Below are positions 47,835 through 54,000 of a DNA stretch of 54,000 bases, piece after piece; position 1 is the first letter of the stretch, and each line of letters begins with the position of its first letter. Where the stretch lies: NCBI GenBank assembly GCA_023399375.1, contig JAEWPX010000165.1, forward strand, positions 1-54,000, in the 5' to 3' direction. The translations under genes and the position numbers were made by a program. The notes below the pieces were generated by a model that did not search any database, was not told the DNA's origin, and saw only the letters and a list, made by a program, of their open reading frames with translations. This DNA comes from Pseudomonadota bacterium. GTDB lineage: Bacteria; Desulfobacterota; Desulfovibrionia; Desulfovibrionales; Desulfovibrionaceae.

Positions 47835-49561
47835 GCCGGCAGCGCTTCTTTGAGCGCAAACGGGGCCGGGCCGCCGGACACGGGTTCGAAGCGGGCGATG
47901 CGCTGGTGGAAGGCGGCCAGGGCCGGGCGGTGGGCGATGCTTACGATGGCCGTGTGGGACAGGCGCGCTACGAGCAGGGCGTAGAGCGCCTGTTCGGCGG
48001 CCTCGTCCAGGGCCGATGTGGCCTCGTCGCAGAAAAGCCAATGCGGCTTGAGGAGAATTGCCCGGGCGAATCCCAAACGCTGCTGCTCGCCCACGGAGAG
48101 CTCCTGGGACCAGTGCCGCTCCGTGTCGAGCTGGTCGGTCAGGTGCGGGAGGCCGCAGTCGGCGAGCACGGCCGCGATGCGTGCGTTGCCGTAGGTCTCG
48201 GGCGCGTCGGGATAGGCCACGGCCGCGGCCAGGGTGGCGATGGGCAGGTAGGGGCGTTGCGGCAGGAACAGGGCGCGCTCGCCCGCGGGCATGGCGAGCC
48301 TGCCCGTGGCAAAGGGCCAGAGCCCGCCGAGCGCCCGGAACAGCGTGGATTTGCCGCAGCCCGAAGGCCCGGCCACCATGAGGCGTTCGCCTGGGGCCAG
48401 CGCCAGGGACGCGCCGGCAAGGAGCGTGTCGCCGTCCGGCAGGCGCAAGGTGAGGTCGCTTAGAATCAGGCCCTCACCCGCCGGGGCCGCGGTGCGCTCC
48501 AGGCCTTCGCCGCGGCGCGCCTCCAGGCCTTCCAGGGCGGCGGCGAAGCCCGTCAGACGGTCCACCGTGGCTTTCCAGGCGGCCAGGCGCGTGTACGCGT
48601 CGATGAACCAGGACAGGGCGGACTGGACGTGGCCGAAGGCCGAGGCGGTCTGCATGAGGCCGCCGAGCTGGATGGCCCCGGAGAAATAGCGCGGCGCGGC
48701 GACGATGAAGGGGAAGATGACCGCGGCCTGGGAGTAGCCGGCGGAGAACCAGGTCAGGCGCTTCTGGCGGATCATGATGCTCCACCAGTTGGAGACGACG
48801 TGGGTGAAGCGCCCGGCCAGGCCGCGGGCCTCCTGGGACTCGCCGCCGTAAAGGGCGATGGGCTCGGCGTTTTCGCGCACGCGCACGAGGTTGTAGCGGA
48901 AGTCGGCCTCGTAACGCTGCTGGAAGAAGTTGAGCCGGATGAGCGGGCGGCCGATAAGGTGGGTGAGCAGCGTGCCGATGCCGGCGTAGAGCAGGGCGGC
49001 CCAGAGCATGGAACCCGGGATGGGCAGGTTCAGGATGTGGATGTCGCCCGACAGGCTCCAGAGGATGACGGAAAAGGAGGCCAGGGAAACCACGGCTTCG
49101 AGAAATCCCAGGGTGAGGGAGAGGGTCTGCTCGATGAAGCCATTGATGTCTTCGCTGATGCGCTGGTCGGGGTTGTCGGTGACGCCGTTTTCGAAGCGCA
49201 GGCGGTAGTAGTTGTGGGCGTCGAGCCAGTGCGCGACGTAGCGCTCGGTCAGCCAGCGCCGCCAGCGGATCTGGAGCATCTGGCGCAGGTAGATCTGGTA
49301 GACGGCGACGATGATGAACAGGGCGGCCAGGATGGAAAACCGGCCGAGGAGCCGGAAAAAGGCGTCCACGTCCTTGTTCTGGAGCGAGTTGTAGAAGAGG
49401 TTGTTCCATTCGTTGAAAAGGACGTTCAGGTAGACGATGCCGAGACTCATGCCGACGATGACGGCCAGGAGCAGGCCGGACTTGAACCGCTCCTCGCTTT
49501 TCCAGTAGGGCTTGGTCAAGGTCCACAGATCGGACAGGAAGCGCCGCTTCGACCCGGGCAT
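47831..49561 (-). CDS. ABC transporter with fused membrane and ATPase domains (ABCD/SbmA-like)
   Basis: The 576-aa product has an N-terminal PF06472-type membrane domain (YWKSEERFKSGLLLAVIVGM, EWNNLFYNSLQNKDVDAFFR, RWRRWLTERYVAHWLDAHNY), as in SbmA/BacA and YddA proteins, then an ATPase with Walker A GPSGCGKS (about residue 398), signature LSVGEQQRLGFARA (about 487) and Walker B HWLFCDEATSALD. Characterised relatives move peptides or cobalamin-like compounds. AAAGGAG precedes the ATG. It is the first gene of a three-gene operon with the permease and UPF0703. Confidence 0.88.
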   Translation of the reverse strand: MPGSKRRFLSDLWTLTKPYWKSEERFKSGLLLAVIVGMSLGIVYLNVLFNEWNNLFYNSLQNKDVDAFFRLLGRFSILAALFIIVAVYQIYLRQMLQIRWRRWLTERYVAHWLDAHNYYRLRFENGVTDNPDQRISEDINGFIEQTLSLTLGFLEAVVSLASFSVILWSLSGDIHILNLPIPGSMLWAALLYAGIGTLLTHLIGRPLIRLNFFQQRYEADFRYNLVRVRENAEPIALYGGESQEARGLAGRFTHVVSNWWSIMIRQKRLTWFSAGYSQAAVIFPFIVAAPRYFSGAIQLGGLMQTASAFGHVQSALSWFIDAYTRLAAWKATVDRLTGFAAALEGLEARRGEGLERTAAPAGEGLILSDLTLRLPDGDTLLAGASLALAPGERLMVAGPSGCGKSTLFRALGGLWPFATGRLAMPAGERALFLPQRPYLPIATLAAAVAYPDAPETYGNARIAAVLADCGLPHLTDQLDTERHWSQELSVGEQQRLGFARAILLKPHWLFCDEATSALDEAAEQALYALLVARLSHTAIVSIAHRPALAAFHQRIARFEPVSGGPAPFALKEALPA

Positions 49562-49687
49562 GGGGATACTCCTTTTGCGGTTGGCGTCGCGCGCAGGGGC
49601 GGACCGTCCCCCTCTAGTCGCTTGGCCTTGCGGATGCAACCGGGTTGCGGGGCGTAAGTGCATGAAATATCGTTCAGGAAATACAAC

Positions 49688-49716
49688 GGCGGCCGCTTCG
49701 CGAGGAAGCGGCCGCC
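49688..49716 (-). terminator. Hairpin downstream of the porin gene
   Basis: GGCGGCCGCTT (49688-49698) and AAGCGGCCGCC (49706-49716) are perfect complements with a seven-base loop, 28 bases after the porin stop. On the minus strand it is followed by GTTGTATTT, only a partial T-run. Probably the porin terminator. Confidence 0.7.
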
Positions 49717-49743
49717 TTCGTTCGGGTCCGGTCGGAGCGGGGG

Positions 49744-51222
49744 CTAGTACTTGTAGGTGAAGCCGAAAGCCACCTTCCAGGTGTCGTTGGCGTTGGCGCG
49801 GCTGGCCAGGCGATGGCCCCAGACGCTCTGCTGGAACTCGCCGTGGGCCCAGCCCGTTTCGACGCGGGCGGCCAGGTTCTCGTAGAGCATGTATTGGCTG
49901 TCGAAGTTCACGCCCATGGCGTGTTCGTTCCAGGTCAGGTCGCGGCCCATGGCGAAGTAGGGGTTGGAGCCGATGCTGGCGTTGAGGTCGCGGATGGCCC
50001 GGGGCGAGTTGTTGCCCTTGAGGTAGGTGAAGGAGACGCGCTGGGACAGCTTCGGCAGCAGGCTGATGTCCTTGAGCGCGACGCCGAGGCCCATGGCGCC
50101 GACGGGGTCCATGCCCATGTTGGAGTTGCGGGCGAACACCTGGCTGTCGTCAAAGAGGAACGAGCCGCCCGGACCCCAGTTGGGGCGGGTGTGGGGCATG
50201 CGCTCGGAGCCGTTGCGGTTGGAGCTGTCCTCGCCCGTGGACCACCAGGCGAAGACCTGCGGAATGAGCAGGTCCCAGCCGGTGTATTCCGCGCCGAAAT
50301 CCAGGAACCAGCCCTGGCGGCGGCTCTTGGTGCGATCGTTCAGCGCCCCGCCGCCGTTGATCACGTCGGCATAGAACTTGACCGGGTCGAGCACGGACAC
50401 TTCGAACGCGCCGCCCACCCAGTAATAGGGATTCTGGTTGTTCTTCCAGCCCGGCGCGCCAATGAGGGTGCCGGCGGAGAGCAGGTCCTCGGCGTCGGAC
50501 GCATGGCCGAAGGACGAGGCCCAGGTGGTGTAGTAGTTGGCCTTGGAGCCGGCCATGGAGAAGACGCCCCAGGGCGTGGCCTTGAGTCCCGGCACCGTGA
50601 TGGGCAGGGTCAGGATGTACAGGTCCAGCTCGTCGCCGACCTGGGTGGTCGAGGGATCAAAGGTGCGGTTGCTGTCGATCAGGCGCGCGAACCCGGCGTT
50701 GAGCTCCAGGGTGTCCGCGATCAGCGGCGCTTTCACGAGCAGGGCGGCGGCCCAGTCGGTGAAGACGATGCTGTCGTTGAAAAGCGCGCTCTGGGGCAGG
50801 GCCGTGGGCTGGAGGCCGGCGGTTATCTGGATGTTCGTGTCCGGATACTTGAACTCCAGGAAGGCCTGGTAGACCTGGATGGCCACGTCGGGGTTGGCGG
50901 CAGTGTAGGTGCCGTTGCCCCAGGTGTTGTCCACCTTGGTGGCCAGGCGGAAACGCAGGTTCTCGTTGGCGATGAAATCCGTGCGGACCCGGATGCGCTC
51001 CCAGACCTCGAAGGTGTCCTCGGTCTTGGTGCCGGCCTTGGTCCAGGTGGGGGTGTTGGACGTCCAGTTGGCGTTGTTCCAGCCGGTGAAATTGTGGCCG
51101 CTGAAAAAGACGCCGTAGACGCGGGAGTCGCCGGTGATGCGCACCTGGGTCTCGGCCATGGCGCTGGCGACGGCGGCCAGCAGGAGCATGGCGACAAGGG
51201 CCGGCACGGTGAAACGTTTCAT
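49744..51222 (-). CDS. Outer membrane homotrimeric porin
   Basis: The 492-aa product has a Sec signal peptide (MKRFTVPALVAMLLLAAVAS, cleavage near SAMA), then alternating strands of a beta-barrel rich in Trp, Tyr and Asn, and the aromatic C-terminal end KVAFGFTYKY required for BamA assembly. The opening RITGDSRVYGVFFSGHNFTG is typical of the Desulfovibrio homotrimeric porin group, major outer membrane proteins of these bacteria. GGAGAGGAG precedes the ATG. Monocistronic. Confidence 0.9.
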   Translation of the reverse strand: MKRFTVPALVAMLLLAAVASAMAETQVRITGDSRVYGVFFSGHNFTGWNNANWTSNTPTWTKAGTKTEDTFEVWERIRVRTDFIANENLRFRLATKVDNTWGNGTYTAANPDVAIQVYQAFLEFKYPDTNIQITAGLQPTALPQSALFNDSIVFTDWAAALLVKAPLIADTLELNAGFARLIDSNRTFDPSTTQVGDELDLYILTLPITVPGLKATPWGVFSMAGSKANYYTTWASSFGHASDAEDLLSAGTLIGAPGWKNNQNPYYWVGGAFEVSVLDPVKFYADVINGGGALNDRTKSRRQGWFLDFGAEYTGWDLLIPQVFAWWSTGEDSSNRNGSERMPHTRPNWGPGGSFLFDDSQVFARNSNMGMDPVGAMGLGVALKDISLLPKLSQRVSFTYLKGNNSPRAIRDLNASIGSNPYFAMGRDLTWNEHAMGVNFDSQYMLYENLAARVETGWAHGEFQQSVWGHRLASRANANDTWKVAFGFTYKY

Positions 51223-51703
51223 CTCCTCTCCTTCCTCGTGTTGCGGGTTGGCGGACGCGGGTCCTTCTCGGGGCGGCTTGGGGAAGCCGCCGCCGTGTGC
51301 CTAGAGCCGACCGGCGCGGGGCGAGAGCGTCGGACGTGCCCGGGGTTGCGCGTTGCAGCAAACGCCTGACCCGGAAGGATGCCTTCAAGACCATGCGCCG
51401 CATTGTCGCGGTGCGGCCCGGCCGGGACAATACGGCGGGGAACGGCAAGGCGCACACTGATGGAGCCCTTGCGTGACCGTATCCCGTTCCTATTGCAACG
51501 ACTTCGGGCGCAAGATTGTGAAGGCCCGTAAGTACGGAATTAATCGCTGCGAGTAAAGACTCGGCGGAAAACGGAACGCGACAAATGTCGCGTTGTCGTC
51601 ACTGCTGCGGCAGGGGATGCGTGGATGTCGCGATGCGTGCAAGCGGACGTCGCACCTTGGGGTCAGGCAGGCCCTCGCCTCCGGTGCGGCGTGCGTCAGG
51701 GGG
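51223..51703. promoter_or_regulatory. Gap between hydB and porin with a perfect 20-base palindrome
   Basis: This 481-base gap is upstream of the porin and downstream of hydB. At 51575-51594 AACGCGACA and TGTCGCGTT are perfect inverted repeats with two bases between, an operator-like palindrome. Nearby 51550-51563 holds CGAGT-AAAG-ACTCG. Either may be the hyd terminator or a control site of the porin. No gene was found; the start-proximal 250 bases likely contain the porin promoter and leader. Confidence 0.5.
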
Positions 51704-52078
51704 CTAGATGTACGGGTAGGGCTGGTTGTCGAATTCCTTGGCCCGAGGCGTGGGGTAGAGTCCCTTGGACTTGAGCGCCGCCAGATCCTTGGAGCGGTCC
51801 ACCCAGGTGGTGTGCAGCAGATGTTCGGACTCGTGGGACAGGGGTTCCTTGAGGAACTTCTTGTACAGGGTGATGACCTGCTGGTTGTCCTGGGAGGCCC
51901 GGACCTTGAATTTGGCGTCCGCGCCGTAGACGCCGTTGATGCGGTCCTGCATGTATTCCTTGAGTTGCTTGGCCGCGGCCACGGCGCGGCCGGTCAGGCG
52001 CAGGCCGATGAGCGCGCCGCCGGACAGGACGCAGGCGGTCTTGATAAACCCGCGGCGGGTGAAGCGTGCGATGTTCAT
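51704..52078 (-). CDS. hydB: Periplasmic [FeFe] hydrogenase, small subunit
   Basis: The 124-aa product has a twin-arginine signal (ARFTRRGFIKTACVLSGGAL) and the small-subunit body (AAKQLKEYMQDRINGVYGAD, VITLYKKFLKEPLSHESEHL). HydB wraps the large subunit and carries it to the periplasm by the Tat route, because HydA has no signal of its own. AAAGGAGG precedes the ATG, 12 bases after the hydA stop. Confidence 0.94.
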   Translation of the reverse strand: MNIARFTRRGFIKTACVLSGGALIGLRLTGRAVAAAKQLKEYMQDRINGVYGADAKFKVRASQDNQQVITLYKKFLKEPLSHESEHLLHTTWVDRSKDLAALKSKGLYPTPRAKEFDNQPYPYI

Positions 52079-52090
52079 GGACGTCCTCCT

Positions 52091-53356
52091 TTAGGCTTTT
52101 TGCGCGTTGTAGAGCGCCAGACGCTTTTTCATGGACGCGTAGAACTTGGTCGTGGCGTTGTTCATGGATTGCAGCACGGTCGGCATGATCGGCTGGCCGC
52201 CGCCCATGACGCAGCCGCCCGGGCAGGCCATGAACTCGATGAAGTGGTAGGGCGACTTGCCGGCTTTGACCGCGTCGCAGACCTTGGCGAAGTTCTTGCC
52301 GCCGTTGACCACGGCCACCTTGACCGGGGTGCCGGCGATGTCCACCGTGGCCTCCTTGATGCCGTCGAGGCCGCGCACGGCCTTGAAGTCCCAACTCTGG
52401 GGCGGTTTTTTCGTGAGCGCCTGGTAGGCGAAACGCAGCGCCGCCTCCATGACGCCGCCCGAGACGCCGAAGATGGTCGCGCCGCCCGTGGACTCGCCCA
52501 TGACCGCGTCGCGCTTGCCGTCGACGATCATCGGCAGGTCGATGTTCGCTTTCCTCAGCATGTAGGCCAGCTCACGGGTGTTGATCGTGGCGTCGATGTC
52601 GCGGAAGCCGCTGACGTCGTATTCCGGGCGCATGCCTTCGAACTTCTTGGCCGTGCAGGGCATGATGGAGACCGTATAGACGGTCTTCGGGTCGTAGCCC
52701 GCCTCCTTGGCGCCGTAGGTCTTGGCCAGGGGGCCCATCATGCCGATGGGCGACTTGCACGAGGAGAAGTGGGGCAGCAGTTCGGGGTAGAAGGTCTCGG
52801 CGTACTTCTGCCAGCCGGGACAGCAGGACGTGAACTGGGGCAGGGGCTTGTCGAGTTTCTTCGTGATGCGGGCCAGAAGCTCGGAGCCCTCTTCCCAGAT
52901 GGTGACGTCCGCCGTGAACTCGTTGTCCCAGACGTTGGAAAAGCCGAGCTGCTGCATGGCCGTCAGCATGTGCTCCGTGGTCACTGCGCCAAGCGGCAAT
53001 CCGAAGGGGTCGCCCAAGGCGTAGCGCACGGCCGGAGCCGGCATGGCGATGACCTTGACGTTTTTGTCCTTGAGTTTGGCTTCGATGGCCGGGACGAAGG
53101 ACACGGTCTCGTAGACGGCGGAAACCGGGCAGTGGGTGAGGCACTGGCCGCAGTTGATGCAGGCGGCGGCGTCCACGACCTTGTGCGGCTCGCCGGATTC
53201 GCCGGTGATGGCTCCTGTCGGGCAGTAGCCCATGCAGGTGTCGCAGCCGATGCACTTGGTTTCGTCGACCTGGACGATGAGGGATTGGTCCAGATTCGTG
53301 CCCGGGGGCGGCACGGTTTGCTCGTAGAAGATTTTTTCCATCTCGATGCGGCTCAT
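52091..53356 (-). CDS. hydA: Periplasmic [FeFe] hydrogenase, large subunit
   Basis: The 421-aa product matches the compact Desulfovibrio enzyme. Two four-iron clusters: Cys35, 38, 41, 45 and Cys66, 69, 72, 76. H-cluster ligands: Cys178 (TSCCPGW), Cys233 (MPCTAKKFE), Cys378 and Cys382 (ACPGGCVMGGGQP). It interconverts hydrogen with protons and electrons, usually passing electrons to cytochrome c3. GGAGG lies six bases before the ATG. Maturases HydEFG are not in the window. Confidence 0.97.
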   Translation of the reverse strand: MSRIEMEKIFYEQTVPPPGTNLDQSLIVQVDETKCIGCDTCMGYCPTGAITGESGEPHKVVDAAACINCGQCLTHCPVSAVYETVSFVPAIEAKLKDKNVKVIAMPAPAVRYALGDPFGLPLGAVTTEHMLTAMQQLGFSNVWDNEFTADVTIWEEGSELLARITKKLDKPLPQFTSCCPGWQKYAETFYPELLPHFSSCKSPIGMMGPLAKTYGAKEAGYDPKTVYTVSIMPCTAKKFEGMRPEYDVSGFRDIDATINTRELAYMLRKANIDLPMIVDGKRDAVMGESTGGATIFGVSGGVMEAALRFAYQALTKKPPQSWDFKAVRGLDGIKEATVDIAGTPVKVAVVNGGKNFAKVCDAVKAGKSPYHFIEFMACPGGCVMGGGQPIMPTVLQSMNNATTKFYASMKKRLALYNAQKA

Positions 53357-53736
53357 AGGCGACCTCCGACGGGTTGCTGGGTTCCCCTTGCGGGTGGGTT
53401 GGCGGAAATCGGGACAGGGGCGTACGGCCCGGCCGGAAAGCGGGAACCAATGGCGCGCGGCGCGGCGGCGACGGACATGAGGCCTCCCGGACCAGGAGAC
53501 GGGCAGGGATTACTGTCTGCCCTTGATGTTATTAATAAATAAAAAGTAACACGAAAAAGTGATAGTCGAAATAATCGTACGAATCAAGCCCGTCTGAGAA
53601 GATTTCCCGAAGACTGGGACTTTTTTCACGAGGCGAACGTTGCGGAAGGATCAGGGAGCAAGCGTTGGCGTGGCAACGAAGGAAATCGCCGGATAAGGAA
53701 CGTGGCCACTGCCGATGCATACCCGCGCAAAACAAA
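53357..53736 (-). promoter_or_regulatory. hydA upstream region with an AT-rich promoter-like patch
   Basis: This region lies between hydA and the terminator of the next leftward gene. A distinctly AT-rich patch at about 53525-53580 stands out against the GC-rich surroundings and probably contains the hydAB promoter; I cannot fix -35 and -10 boxes. A leader of about 170 bases would follow. No protein-coding gene is supported. Confidence 0.45.
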
Positions 53737-53760
53737 AGGGCCGGTCTCGCGACCGGCCCT
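53737..53760 (-). terminator. Intrinsic terminator of the leftward gene at the window end
   Basis: AGGGCCGGTC (53737-53746) and GACCGGCCCT (53751-53760) form a perfect 10-bp stem with a four-base loop. On the minus strand it is followed by TTTGTTTTG, so it ends transcription coming from the right. Confidence 0.88.
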
Positions 53761-53813
53761 CATTCTGGCTTCTTTTCTTTCGTCCGCCGAGCATGCTTGC
53801 AATCGGCAGTCAC

Positions 53814-53867
53814 ACCCTTTCGGGGTGGTCCAGGAGGGGCCCTCGGCCCCTCCTGGCCGCCGGCGGC
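53814..53867 (-). repeat. Dispersed two-hairpin repeat, copy E (inverted)
   Basis: On the minus strand: head GCCGCCGGCGGCC (53855-53867, one base different), hairpin 1 CCAGGAGGGGCC / GGCCCCTCCTGG (53830-53856), hairpin 2 CACCC-CGAAA-GGGTG. A purine-rich tract connects it to the stop codon of the terminal minus-strand gene. Confidence 0.85.
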
Positions 53868-53907
53868 ATCTTCCCTTCTTTCCCTCTTTTCCCTTCTCTT
53901 CTCCCCC

Positions 53908-54000
53908 CTACGCCAAGCGCAGGCGGCCGGCTTCGAGGCGGTAGACGCTCTGGATTTCCGGGATCACGTCGCCGCGCCGGTGCACGGCCACGATGACCGT
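53908..54000 (-). CDS. 3' end of an ABC-transporter-ATPase-like gene (5' truncated by window)
   Basis: Only the last 30 codons are present, ending TAG at 53908-53910. The product TVIVAVHRRGDVIPEIQSVY RLEAGRLRLA reads like the end of an ABC ATPase: a hydrophobic strand, an H-loop-like HR, then a strand and a RLEAGRL turn. The protein's type cannot be given from this fragment. Downstream come a repeat copy and an intrinsic terminator. Confidence 0.5.
   Translation of the reverse strand, partial: TVIVAVHRRGDVIPEIQSVYRLEAGRLRLA

Noticed and set aside
51593..53542. Plus-strand open frame of 649 codons opposite hydAB
   Set aside because: It is antisense to the hydrogenase genes, which have complete cluster-binding motifs; composition is His/Arg/Val-rich as expected of a shadow.
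53532..53735. 67-codon minus-strand open frame upstream of hydA
   Set aside because: No ribosome site and no recognisable protein; it runs through the AT-rich hydA promoter region and into the terminator of the next gene.

Overview
The window looks like a chromosomal segment of a GC-rich sulfate reducer of the Desulfovibrionaceae (Desulfovibrio/Solidesulfovibrio type). This rests on protein content read from the sequence: a periplasmic [FeFe] hydrogenase HydAB pair, a 492-aa homotrimeric-porin-like outer membrane protein, a TupABC tungstate transporter, an AccA-AccD fusion protein and Desulfovibrio-style flagellar genes. The species cannot be fixed from the sequence alone. I found no tRNA, rRNA, CRISPR array, insertion sequence or prophage.

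Region 1 (1-14525) is the ribosomal protein superoperon, all on the plus strand: 3' end of tuf, then rpsJ-rplC-rplD-rplW-rplB-rpsS-rplV-rpsC-rplP-rpmC-rpsQ-rplN-rplX-rplE-rpsN-rpsH-rplF-rplR-rpsE-rpmD-rplO-secY-map-rpmJ-rpsM-rpsK-rpsD-rpoA-rplQ, closed by a strong intrinsic terminator. Five genes start with GTG or TTG. The one large internal gap (12158-12354) lies before rpsD and carries a perfect hairpin.

Region 2 (14533-25072) holds a LysR regulator with its own box, and a flagellin gene read leftward from two sigma-28-type promoters. It then has the operon tupA-tupB-tupC-mobB(FeS) for tungstate uptake and pterin cofactor work, a GAF/histidine-kinase-like protein, a YgjV-like membrane protein, a TrmB regulator plus acetyltransferase pair, an unknown 258-aa protein behind a third sigma-28-type promoter, and a small secreted Cys protein.

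Region 3 (25248-33417) has an HPP membrane protein coupled to a CBS protein behind a Crp/Fnr-like palindrome, amtB-glnB for ammonium, YnfA, an unknown protein with a PqqD-like protein, a Tat-exported molybdopterin oxidoreductase, MgtC and a purine nucleoside phosphorylase.

Region 4 (33527-41155) is a tight plus-strand run motA-motB-pilZ-accC-accAD-biotinyl protein-unknown, then ssb. It places flagellar stator genes and a divergent acetyl-CoA carboxylase side by side.

Region 5 (41277-49716) has an SDR enzyme, a Zn/Cd/Pb-type P-ATPase divergent from a MerR regulator with a shared operator, a methyltransferase, and a translationally coupled ABC exporter / UPF0718 permease / UPF0703 operon that also looks metal-related.

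Region 6 (49744-54000) has the porin, hydA-hydB and the 3' end of an ABC ATPase-like gene.

The most notable unexplained structure is a dispersed repeat with five copies. It has a conserved 13-base head, followed by two hairpins whose stems differ between copies but stay paired. One copy encodes the C-terminus and stop codon of a PqqD-like protein.
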